The notes beneath the pieces were generated by a model. That model was not told where the DNA came from, ran no database searches, and saw only the letters and a program-made list of their open reading frames with translations. From Artemisia argyi (lineage: Eukaryota > Streptophyta > Magnoliopsida > Asterales > Asteraceae), in the NCBI GenBank assembly GCA_030686995.1, contig CM060691.1, positions 64,469,853-64,533,852 on the forward strand: a DNA stretch of 64,000 nt, given 5' to 3'. Shown piece after piece: positions 10,352 to 19,879 of the stretch (position 1 is its first letter; each line of letters starts with the position of its first letter). The position numbers and the translations under genes were made by a program.

Positions 10352-10419
<68 letters not shown>
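10352..10419. repeat. (AT)n microsatellite in element B
   Basis: AT run of nearly 70 bp inside the putative leader intron. Confidence 0.95.
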
Positions 10420-10421
<2 letters not shown>

Positions 10422-10808
10422 ATGTTTTAGGCAATATTCATCTAGTTAAGGGAGCGTTCGGTTTTATCTTGAAAAAAAAAAAAAAAAAAAAAAAGAAAAA
10501 AAAAAGACATTTTGAAAACCAAAATTCATATCTTAACCTTTTAAACAAGTTTTATGTTAATCAAACTCTTAAGAAAAAGCAAGATATATAATCCAATGTA
10601 TATCTAGCCTAATTTCGAAATGAATTATGATATCTAAAATGATGTTTGGATAGTATTGATATTATGTTGAACCTATTCCACAACTACACTTTGACATCAT
10701 AAGATACATTCTAAAAGAGTTTAAAATTAAAAACAAGGAACATTGTGAAACTACTTCCTAGGATAAATTTTTTTTGGTCGAAGTAGAATTCCGTTCCACA
10801 TGTATTGC

Positions 10809-10809
<1 letters not shown>

Positions 10810-10895
<86 letters not shown>
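10810..10895. repeat. (AT)n microsatellite in element B
   Basis: AT run of about 85 bp with one GT interruption, just upstream of the putative splice acceptor. Confidence 0.95.
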
Positions 10896-10896
<1 letters not shown>

Positions 10897-10958
10897 CATA
10901 TGCATGTTAATTGTTTATGTCTTAATTTTATTTTTGTCGTTATATTATTTAGGTGAAA

Positions 10959-12169
10959 ATGCCTAAGACCACGGTTGGTGATGTTTCAAAAACCAAACAA
11001 TACATTCCTCAAGTTTCTTCTACTCCCGGCATGTCTCCTTCAGTTGCATGTTTCTATCGTCCCATTGAAAATAGAAATATTCACGAAGGTAGAATTGTCG
11101 ATCCATCCTTCTATGAATCCAATCAAATCGATCGAATGTTCTCCAATATTCGTCTTGAATGTCTTTACCAAATCAACGAACCAATCATTCCCCTTTTTAT
11201 CCTTGATTTCTATAGCCAAGTGACGGTGCAAACTGACCCTTTGGCCATCTCCTTATTTCTTTCATGATCCAAAATCATTTCAGCACTCTTACTCTTGCTC
11301 AGTTTGGGCAAATTCTCAGGATCCCATACAACGGCCAAGCCGTATTCTCAAATGAATGGGATCTTTCATCACTTGAAAGAAATCATCCTTAGGATGGCCC
11401 ATACTATTATGAGATTCCTAGTCCTGAAGACATTTGTCGACTGCTTGAACTAGAACATGGTACGACTAGTCGCAGAATCAAGTCGAAGAATGTCGATATT
11501 CATGCTAATCAAATTCTTCTCAAAGAGCTAAGCCCCGATATGAAAAATTGGGAAGAACTCATTCGCGAGAATTCGTTTGGTACCGGCGGTCACCGTGATC
11601 ATCTCACGAAAAGCATCACCCACATGTTATATTGTGTAGTTGCTGAAGAGAACTACAATTTGGCTTATCTCTTTGTTCATCGAATCATGTCCGCCAAAAA
11701 CACTCCAAATGCCAACCTTCCTTACGGTATGTTCCTTACACGACTTTATCGTCATGTCATGGAACATTACCCACATCTTCAGAGTGATATCTATGTGCTT
11801 ATTCATCCCACCTTGAATCAACTCACTCTTGTCTGGACTCGTCGATCTCGTAGTGATAAAGAAAAAGCTCGTGGTTCTATGTTCTATATGCCTCGTAGTT
11901 CGACATCTCATCGAGGCAATGATGATGATGAGGAGGAAGACACCTCACATGTTAGTACTCCATCCCCCACGACCTTTGTTGATGATCTCCCTGATATTGA
12001 CTATTCCGAATATCAAATTCCTCTTCCTCATGAGCGTACTGATGAACTCCTCTTTACTCGCCAAACGTCCATCATTAACCAACAACAACAAATGCATAAA
12101 GAAATGCGAGGAGGATTCAAGTCCTTAGGAAAGATGTTCAGGAAGATGATGGGCAAGAAGAAGAAGTAG
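10959..12169 (+). pseudogene. Env-like ORF of Sirevirus B (plant-transposon-protein domain)
   Basis: Starts at the ATG at 10959. Frame one ends at TGA 11265-11267; the protein continues in another frame to TAG at 12167-12169, with one more stop near 11388. Recognisable stretches are RIVDPSFYESNQ, INEPIIPLFILDFYSQVT, LTLAQFGQIL, LKELSPDMKNWEELIREN, HRDHLTKSITHMLYCV and LPYGMFLTRLYRHV. They line up with the D homologue (29831-30932: RTIDPSFIEGT, INEPICPRFTLEFYAS, KKWEELLRAN, MPYGMLLTRLF). This is the family often labelled putative plant transposon protein, found as the env-like ORF after pol in Sireviruses. The C-terminus is acidic, then Gln-rich, and ends in a Lys-rich tail. I see no signal peptide or membrane segment, so a true envelope role is doubtful. 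Confidence 0.78.
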
Positions 12170-12525
12170 AGTTGTTGATGTATTGCTACTTAATAATATT
12201 ACTACTCTATTAGACATTTGTATAGTTTGCTATTTGTCCAATTTGTTCGGAAATACTTGTGTTCTTTCATGTTTATTTGTTGAATGATGCTTAGGTTTTA
12301 ACTACTATCATGCTAGGATCTTAATCATTATTTAATGCCAATATTATGCTTCTTTTAAATTTGGCTTATAATATAGTTGTTTGCATGCATGATTTGTTTA
12401 TAAATACTTATATTTCATCATTCCTAGAGTATATGCTTCAAATAGAGCTTGCTGGAAACACACACTTGAAAAACCACCCATTTATGCAAATTTTTGGTTT
12501 CTGGTCGTCTAGGAAAACACCAGAT

Positions 12526-12611
12526 GGGCGGCCTCCTTAATTTTGCTAGGCGGTCCCCTTAATTACCACTTTCAAAAATTTACCTAAATCAACCACTTTC
12601 ATATTATAAAT
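12526..12611 (+). promoter_or_regulatory. Internal promoter-like module before the third ORF of element B
   Basis: GGGCGGCCTCCTTAA and GGCGGTCCCCTTAA half-sites (12526-12564) of the LTR type, then ATTATAAATTCC (12603-12611), then the ATG at 12671. The TATA-to-ATG distance of about 60 bp is reasonable for a plant promoter with a short leader. Inferred from order, spacing and recurrence in D and E. Confidence 0.55.
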
Positions 12612-12670
12612 TCCCTCCAAACTAACAATATTCATCTCATTATTCATCATCTCTTTCAATCCAAACCATC

Positions 12671-13273
12671 ATGTCTTCACCTAGCACCTCCATCTCTAAG
12701 GTTTCAAAGAAGCAAAAGATTGTCATCATCCCTCCAAAACAACTCTTCATTGACTTAACAAATGAAGACAACACAATCCCATCACCTCCACCTAAATGCT
12801 CATCTCCAAGTGCACCTAATGCACCATCCAAAACACGTTCTAGTCATGGAACTTCCTCATCCTCCATACCTTCAACTTCATCAATCAATGACTACATCAA
12901 CTCACACTTGTCACCACCACAAGCACCATCACCACATCCTACACAAGAACCTTTTTTCACCCAACTTACCATCTCACTCTCACTAATATCACCACTTGAT
13001 GCTCATGTCTCATCTCCACCAATTACACAACAAATTTTTGCTAATCCCGTACCTTGGAGCTTACTTGAAGCTCATGGAGATACTTGCCTTTGTTGCATCC
13101 ACAACCGAACCATAATCTTTGGTCTTAGAGATGAAATTCAATATATGTTTTCATATATTGAACACTTGCTTACCAACCCACCACCACCACCAACTCCACC
13201 ATCCTCACCCATTATTCCCCCACCACAATCCTCACCCATTTCTCCACCATCACCATCATGCTCTCCAAATTAA
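12671..13273 (+). CDS. Third accessory ORF of Sirevirus B, intact, function unknown
   Basis: 200 codons, ATG to TAA, with no lesion although gag and env-like in the same element are broken. The N-terminus is Ser/Thr/Lys-rich with a hydrophobic-acidic motif LFIDLTNED (about residues 26-34) that looks like a SUMO-interacting motif. The middle is Pro/Ser/Thr-rich. The conserved C-terminal block is PWSLLEAHGDTCLCCIHN (CxxC), then FGLRDEIQYMFSYIEHLL, probably helical, then a Pro-rich tail. The same block ends the ORF at the left window edge (element A), and a weaker relative occupies the same place in D and E. Most likely a Sirevirus accessory protein between the env-like ORF and the polypurine tracts. 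I do not recognise a named family. Confidence 0.72.
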   Translation: MSSPSTSISKVSKKQKIVIIPPKQLFIDLTNEDNTIPSPPPKCSSPSAPNAPSKTRSSHGTSSSSIPSTSSINDYINSHLSPPQAPSPHPTQEPFFTQLTISLSLISPLDAHVSSPPITQQIFANPVPWSLLEAHGDTCLCCIHNRTIIFGLRDEIQYMFSYIEHLLTNPPPPPTPPSSPIIPPPQSSPISPPSPSCSPN

Positions 13274-13774
13274 GCATACGATATGCTTAATAAATAAAGT
13301 TTTTACCACCCTTTTGCTTGCAAGCTCTATGAAGCCCATGTAATCTTTGCATGATGGAATATTATTCTTGTTGTTAGTTATGTAGTAGCTATCTTATTTG
13401 TAATCTTTCTTGATGCTACTTGCATTGTTGGGTCTTGACACAACTTTTGCTTTAATATGAATGCTTCTTTTTAATCATGCTTATTTTTATTCTTGTCACC
13501 TTATATATATTTGCATGTATATACTTGTGCTTCTAATATTTTTGTCTTGCAACATTCCACAGCTCATCTCCTTGGTGCCTCCAAACGAGGGGGAGTACAC
13601 ATCAAGGGGGAGTTTTCATCCCGTTAATATTTCACGGTTGAAATTTGTCGGCATAACCTTTTTGATTCTACAAAAAGGGGGGAGAAGTAAATATAAACTC
13701 ACTAAAATACTTGTTTAAAAACTAATTTTTGAGTTAATGAGTTTAAGTTTTGTAATCATCTAAAAGGGGGAGAT
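13274..13774 (+). other. Noncoding 3' region and multiple polypurine tracts of element B
   Basis: Purine tracts at 13583-13597 (ACGAGGGGGAGTACA), 13602-13615 (TCAAGGGGGAGTTT), 13671-13687 and the main tract TAAAAGGGGGAGAT (13761-13774) beside the 3' LTR. The third forms the 3' arm of a hairpin: CCTTTTTG (13657-13664), loop ATTCTA, CAAAAAGG (13671-13678). Before 13580 I see only AT-rich filler. Confidence 0.85.
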
Positions 13775-15020
13775 TGTTGATATAAATAATGTTTAAAAAC
13801 GTTATTAATATATCTCAATAACTCTATGTTTTGATAATCACAAAATGTAAACTAAATTAAGTCAAGATTATGAGATAAACAAGTATTTAGTAACAAATAT
13901 TTACTTCTACAACTTATATCACTTAAGGTATGCATAAACTAAGTATCTTATGCATTACATGATCAAAGGCAATATTGTCTTAACACAAAACATTTTATAA
14001 AATGACATTAACATTATATATATTTTGGAAAATCATTTTTGGTATTGTTTTCATTAAACTACAAAGATATGATTTCAAATTTTCAACCAAAAAGGGCAAA
14101 TTTTATCCAGAAAAACCTTCCCCACAAAAGGACAAACTTTTCCAACATTCTGGAGGGGTGGCCCCCTTAATCATTAAGGGGACCGGCCACGCTCCAGAAC
14201 AGTAAATTTGTCCCCTTTAAATACTGGTTCATTCCACAGAATTTTCTCACCGTTTTGCACTCAAAACCTTCTGATCTAATCACCATTTCTATCCCAAAAT
14301 CCTTTGATCATATAATTCATAAGTCTTTGTTTCTAAGTGATCCAAAGCTTCATCCACTCAAGTGCAAAAAGAATAACACTCCTCTACATCCATTAAATTG
14401 TAGTAGTGTTGTGATTAGTTAGTTTCATCTTGTAGTAGTGCTAGATACTTGTAAAGTGTTGTGTGAATTTGTTGATTGTAGATACTAGGTGTGTTGTAAA
14501 GTAGTGTAGTTGTTGTGATTTAGTTGTGCATAGAAGAAGGTGTGAAGTAGACAAGAAGAAAAGGTGTGAAGCTATCTTGAAGAAGTTGTGAAGGTGTGAA
14601 GAAGGAGTGAAGTCTTGAAGAAGTTGTGAGATTGGTTCTAGCTGCGATTAGAACTCGACATTTAGCTTAGTGTCGTTAATAGGTGTAAGCCAAGGTGTGT
14701 AAGGTTTCTCCGCTATAAGGAGTTTGTTGACATAGTGAAGAAAAACTCTTGAGTGTGGTACCTGGGGAGTGGAGTAGGGAAAGGAAGATATCCTTGTAGC
14801 CGAACCACTATAAATTCGCGTGTTGTGGTTTGATCTTTCTAACTCTATCTTTTCTTCATTCTATTTCAATACTTTCATTATTAGATTAGTCTTGCTTGTA
14901 TTTGTTGATACTTGAATTCATGTAAGATCGAATCAAAAGTTTTTATAAGCTACAAAAGATTTTGAAAATAAATTTAAAAAGGACGTAAAACTATTCAACC
15001 CCCCCTTCTAGTTTTCTGCA
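13775..15020 (+). repeat. 3' LTR of element B
   Basis: 1246 bp, TGTTGATATAAATAATG to TTCTAGTTTTCTGCA. Palindromes at 14150-14200 and TTTAAATA at about 14216-14223. Followed by the second target-site copy AAAGA (15021-15025). Confidence 0.93.
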
Positions 15021-15423
15021 AAAGATAAAGGGCGTCATCGGAGACCCCATTTTGTTTCATGCTTTGGGGGATAGTCAAGAATTGGTAAAGATGCTTATTA
15101 GCATCGTCACCCGGTAAACCGTGAAATTGGCACGAATTTTGGACTTGTTGGATCATATGATGCTTGAGTCCAAAATCCGTAGCCTCAATGTTAAGAAGGG
15201 AAATCGGGCTACCTCTTCCGTGCATTCTCGGTTGGCACAACTCCTCCATCGTTCGGAGATCGGGAGCTGGCATGTGTTGGTGATTATCACCGACCGGAGG
15301 GTGTTGATTATTTTGGTCCATTTCCTCAACGGTTAGGAAATGGACACGGTGTGTGTGACGTATTACCCTTTCGGGATTAGAAAGTGGAGAAATGAGATTT
15401 TGAGAAGATGAGCGTGTGATCAT
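15021..15423 (-). pseudogene. Element G gag, N-terminal part
   Basis: ATG at 15423 (minus strand), MITRSSSQNLISPLSNPERV. It continues through MEELCQPRMHGRGSPIS, FGLKHHMIQQVQNSCQFHGL and GVSDDALYL, a hallmark stretch of Athila/Tat Gag. The frame runs cleanly into the insertion of element B at 15020/15021 and continues at 5525 once B and one AAAGA copy are removed. The first base after the insertion is also the target-site copy 15021-15025. Confidence 0.9.
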
Positions 15424-15920
15424 ACACCAAAAAGAAAATAAGAATGAAAAAGAAAATTAGAAAAGAAAAATCTTTTTTTTATTGGGAAGTATTTTTGGCA
15501 TTTTTAAATTTTTGAAAACAAAAATCATCAAACTTTATTTTCGTTTTTTAGCCGTTACGTTATCCGTAACTGTTTCCTCTAAAACTACTCGCAACGGAGC
15601 GGGAGAGAAGAGTGGATCTCTCTTCGGTCAACAATTTAATGTCAAGACCTCCGTATTCCCCGTTTATTTGGTTGTAGTAATAGAGTAATCCGAATACGTT
15701 TAATTTCACGGTTTCTTTTGTTTTATATTCGGGAATGGTTTACAACACTCTCTCAAGAGTGAGGATGTTATTTTATGTTTTGTATTTTAAAAAAAAATTT
15801 AGGAAAAGTGTTTTTGATTTTATACTTTTTATATTTTTATAAGAAAATATTCACAATTTTGAGGAAGGTTTTCCAAAACACGATTTTTAAAAACGAAAAC
15901 CAAAATTCACTTCAAACCTT
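15424..15920 (-). other. Untranslated leader of element G between PBS and gag
   Basis: No gene. AT-rich with A/T homopolymers (for example near 15470 and 15790). On the minus strand it runs from the primer binding site to the gag ATG. Confidence 0.6.
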
Positions 15921-15937
15921 TCCCAGCAGTGGCGCCA
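15921..15937 (-). other. Primer binding site of element G
   Basis: On the minus strand this reads TGGCGCCACTGCTGGGA, 5 bases after the LTR end. TGGCGCC is the usual start of the tRNA-Asp-type site of Athila/Tat gypsy elements; the rest deviates somewhat. Confidence 0.75.
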
Positions 15938-15942
15938 AAATT

Positions 15943-18172
15943 TGATTTGTGTCAAAAACCAATTATATATGTATTATATACTCCAAAAGATTTGCAAGAA
16001 ATACAAATCCCAAGTTCGTTTCCCGTGTGAAGGTTGAATGGAATCGTGATAATCGATTCGTGAAATCGTGTTGTGAAAAAGTGAAAAAGTGAAATTTTAT
16101 GATTTTAAATCTAAAAGAATGATGAGAAACAAACTACAATGCTAAATGTACAAGTTACTAAAGCACAACTAACCAAATCGTAAAACGAATTATCAAACGC
16201 GACTTTAAAACGTAACGAACGAATTTTAAAAGTGAAATTTAATGAAAAAGGATCCTAAAAATGTAAAATAATTTTCTAAAAATCTTAATCAACTAAAAAT
16301 AATTTTGAGAGAAAAGAAAATATTTTTTTGACTTTTTATTTATTTTCTATGATTTAATTTCTATTTTTTATTATTTAAAATGATTAAAAGTAAAAGAAAA
16401 TGTAAAAGTAAATTAGAAAAATACAAAATAAATTTTGAAAAATATAAAATGACTAAAAGGAATTTTCTACAATATTTCTGGAATTTTTAAGCTTTTTTTA
16501 TTTTTATTTTTTATTGATTTTTATTTATTTAAAAAGGATTAAAAATGATTAAAAACTAAAATAAAATGAGAAAAATAGTAAATGAACTCAGAAAATTGTG
16601 AAATTTTTATGAAAATTCAAAAATATTAATTGAAACCTAAGAAAAATAGAAAAACTGAAAAATAAGTTGGAAAAAGTGCTTATTGAGCTTAAACAGCATA
16701 TTACAAGTGCTTATTAATAAGCACTTGTAACCAAACTTTATGAAACTTATACCACAGGTGTATTATCCTCAAATAGGCTCTTATAAACTCAATTTAGATC
16801 TCAAGTAACTCAGAAACACAACCAATGATCAATATGTAGTTTCAGATAAGCCAAATTATAAGCAGATTCCAAACAGATTAAGTCAGATGATCAAGGACAA
16901 TATCATACACTTAAACACACTTAAAAAAACTCTAATGATGCAAGTTTACTCAGATTATTAGTCACAAAGCTCAAATCCAGGTCCTAGTATGAATCAGCTT
17001 TTAGGTTTCAAACACTTAACTTGCAGGCTCAATTAAGCTAATCTAATAAGCTCAATTCTAGAATATTAGTGGGGAAAAAGCATGCTAGTACAGCTGAGAT
17101 CTTAAAATACCAAAAAGCCCTATCACAATCCTCCAATTGCTGTCTCAATTGAACTCTACTTCAGGTACTATTGATACAAATAGGCTGAGACAGTTGACTT
17201 TTATTGTGCACAATCAATTTGAACTAATCTACTTTCAATTGCTCAAAACTATACCTAAATGTTATAATAAGCTACAGTCACACTAGTTTAATCTATTTAA
17301 CACCAATTTACCACTATTACTACAACTACACTATCTATTTATACAAGCTTTAACAGTTAACTGATTTTTGAAAACTAAATCTGACTTTTCACATATAAAC
17401 CTACTAATTTTTATGTTTAACTATCCTACTTGTACCTAAGTTGAACTATCTAAACTAGTTTTACCACACAGAAACTACTAGAACTCAGCAAACTATCCTT
17501 ATCCAAACACTCCTTTATTCAATCAATTACACTATCTCTAGTAGATTTAATACACAATAAACCTCAATAATGATTAGTCTATATCACTTAGCTATAATTG
17601 AGGCCAAATTGACATAAAACAACAACAATTAACAACTATTACTTAGATTTGGAGGTTATAAAATCAAATCAATAGAAACATGAAAGTAAGATATAGAATA
17701 TATTTATCAAACTTAAGCACATATAAAGCTATATTATACTAATACAAGCAGAATCAAAGTATCAAATCAGATCTAACCTAAGCTTATAACAGAAATGCAG
17801 ATTTAAGCTTGAAACTATGAAAATGAGATCTTACAAATTGCACCTCAGCTAAACAGAGGTATTACTTAAACCTTAACCTATCTTTAGATATGTTAAACAC
17901 TTCCATTTCACTGTTCAACAAATTAGTTTACCCCATGGATCATCACCTTCACATTCAGTTGACTTTTTGTTGACTTGATCATGAACTTGAGATACAAAAC
18001 TAATTTAAACTAACACAATCACTCACAGAAACTAAAGAACTAATGTGAGCTTGTAATTTTACAAAACAAGCTTGATTGCAAGCTAGATTTACGAAAATGA
18101 AACACTATTTTTTTTGTATGTTTGTATTTTGTTATTTTTTTAGCTTTTGATGAAATGGAAATTGAAATAAAG
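15943..18172 (-). repeat. 5' LTR of element G (distal end unresolved)
   Basis: On the plus strand the LTR begins TGATTTGTGTC at 15943, the complement of a CA end next to the PBS. The stretch is very AT-rich, with no ORF beyond short chance ones. I cannot find its other end: a small copia-like LTR starts at 18173, and G's LTR may continue beyond it. The other G LTR lies left of the window, so no comparison is possible. Confidence 0.5.
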
Positions 18173-18478
18173 TGTAGGATCGAAAGTATTGATTTTTATG
18201 TGATTCGGGAGGTCGAGGTTGATCAAAATAGATGATATCCATGTTTGGTTCTTGAGAGATAAAGTAGAGAGAGGGTGAAGAAAAAGGATAATATTAATGA
18301 CAAATGAAAGTTACACAATTTCTCACACCCCTCTTAGAGAGTCAAGAGGGGTATTTATAGGCTCATCCTATTACATGTTTGCCTTTTGTACAATAGTAGT
18401 CCCTAAAGGCACAACTAACTACGTATCTAGTCCAATTCACGAATGTGACGTTATCTTTATAAAAGAGCGAGGCTAACA
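18173..18478 (-). repeat. Element J: probable 3' LTR of a small copia-type element
   Basis: On the minus strand: a tract CTTGGAGGGAGAT (18479-18491) followed by TGTTAGCCTCGCTC, a TATAAATA box (18352-18359), a pyrimidine-rich stretch and an end CGATCCTACA. TG...CA ends, 306-bp length and the purine tract fit a Tork/Tnt1-like LTR. No partner LTR is in the window, because element D interrupts the region at 19806. Confidence 0.5.
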
Positions 18479-19805
18479 ATCTCCCTCCAAGATATCGTCA
18501 CACGTGAATGGTTACAATGAGACCTATAAATACATAAAAAATGTAAATTACAACAATACTAAACTATGTTGACGTTGTTGAAGTGCAGAGTCTCTGTAGT
18601 CTAGATATTGAGGAACACTTGAAGTTCTCTCTTCCGGCGATCTCGGCATTTGATCTTTGACACTGACGGCAAAGGTCTTTGTAGCTCTGAACTTCAATTG
18701 TAATGGTCTAGTTAGGTTATTACTCCCTCCTAACTAGTGAGCCTTTATTCTTTTTCCTGCTCCCTCCTAAACCGACAACTCTCTTTTCATCACGCAGCGG
18801 ATAAAGTAGATTCAAAAGTGTAGGCACATGGTTGTCATTCAGGGAGCATCATGACAATATAACTTACATAACATTGCATAGAAGGTTGGTAATAAGCTCT
18901 GATGTACAAATACTTGGTACCTCATGGTACTTCTCTGGTATTAAGCACAGTTCCCTCGATCAACCAACGTACTGAATACGAAACACTACTTCTTTTGGCA
19001 TGTTCTTCTCCCTCCAGATGGTTGCGAGTTATCGTAATCATCATAATCTTGCGTACATGCCATACAATTACCTGTACTTTACACTTCTAATGCAATTTAG
19101 AAGCCATAACAACTCTTTGGAGCACATTCTGTGAGTATATGTCGCGAAAATACTCTCACTACTTTTCTCTCAAATCAACCTATAATCGAACCTCCTTTTA
19201 ATTCACCGGCTAATAGTAATGACCACATATGGAGACAACCCGATATGACCAACTTGAAAAAGAAGTAATCATCCCATCTTGTGACTTAATGCTTGTACGA
19301 TAGATGTGACTTAATACCTATATTGAGCACTACAATGTAACTCCTTTAAGTATGAGGTTGCACAAAATATTCGCCACTTGAACAATCCACTCTTTCGTGT
19401 GACATAGAGTACTACAACATAACTCCTTTAAGTGATAGCTATACTGTGAGCACTACAACGTAACTCCTTGCATCAGTAATAACTAGATTGTCAGATTGTC
19501 AAGACTGAATTTTTTAACTTTCGCAAACAAGTTATCTTCTAAAGTCTTGCATCCAACCACCCCTTGACTTTGAGATAAATAAGTACACTTGTTGAGATGC
19601 CACTTCAAAGTCAAATCAATCATACCGTACATAAACCCCGTAGTTATTTTTGTTTGAACATAACAATTCTAGCCGTGAATTTATGTATCACCGTGAGAAT
19701 TTGTTCCAAAATACCACTCAATATACTAAATATTAAAAATTCTATCCAATAATTATGTAAAAACAATTTTTGGATAACAATTTCATAGTAAATCCATTTC
19801 TAGTC
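18479..19805 (-). other. Unclassified region, possibly the interior of element J
   Basis: No convincing ORF or domain in six frames. A motif CACTACAAYRTAACTCCTT occurs three times (about 19328, 19410 and 19447), suggesting an eroded tandem repeat. GAGGGAG-type tracts occur on both strands. The last 5 bp, TAGTC (19801-19805), are the expected left target-site copy of element D. Confidence 0.4.
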
Positions 19806-19879
19806 TGTAGAAAACTAGAAGGGGGGTTGAATACTTTACCATTTAAAAACTTTAAACTTGTTTGATTATCTTTTGAAAC
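19806..19879 (-). repeat. 3' LTR of element D, first segment
   Basis: TGTAGAAAACTAGAAGGGGG, the reverse of the Sirevirus LTR end. Interrupted at 19879/19880 by element C; continues at 26322. Confidence 0.88.
19875..19879. repeat. Target-site duplication of element C, left copy (GAAAC)
   Basis: GAAAC before the TG of C's 5' LTR, repeated at 26317-26321 after its 3' LTR. Confidence 0.93.

Larger units (their letters stand above)
9874..10952 (+). other. Putative leader intron of the env-like gene, element B
   Basis: Bounded by GTAAGT at 9874 and TTATTTAG at 10945-10952. AT-rich without coding capacity. Contains two (AT)n runs (10352-10419 and 10810-10895) and an A-rich run at about 10470-10506. 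Intron status is inferred from splice-site sequences and from the similar arrangement in D (30941-31489). Confidence 0.4.
5526..15020 (+). mobile_element. Element B: complete but pol-less Sirevirus-type copia retrotransposon
   Basis: A 9495-bp element with two LTRs, a primer binding site, gag, an env-like ORF, a third ORF, several polypurine tracts and a target-site duplication. Nothing resembling protease, integrase, RT or RNase H is seen between gag (ends 8717) and the env-like ORF (10959), nor elsewhere. It must therefore have been mobilised by another element's enzymes. By eye the two LTRs differ at about 40 positions plus one indel, roughly 3 percent. It is inserted in the gag of element G. 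Confidence 0.92.

Noticed and set aside
15482..15688. Plus-strand ORF of 68 codons.
   Set aside because: Sits in the untranslated leader of G on the opposite strand; no motif or initiation context.
18895..18910. AATAAGCTCTGATG, similar to the reverse of a copia primer site (CATCAGAGCTTATT).
   Set aside because: The TGGTA part is missing and the adjoining sequence does not match the LTR at 18173-18478.
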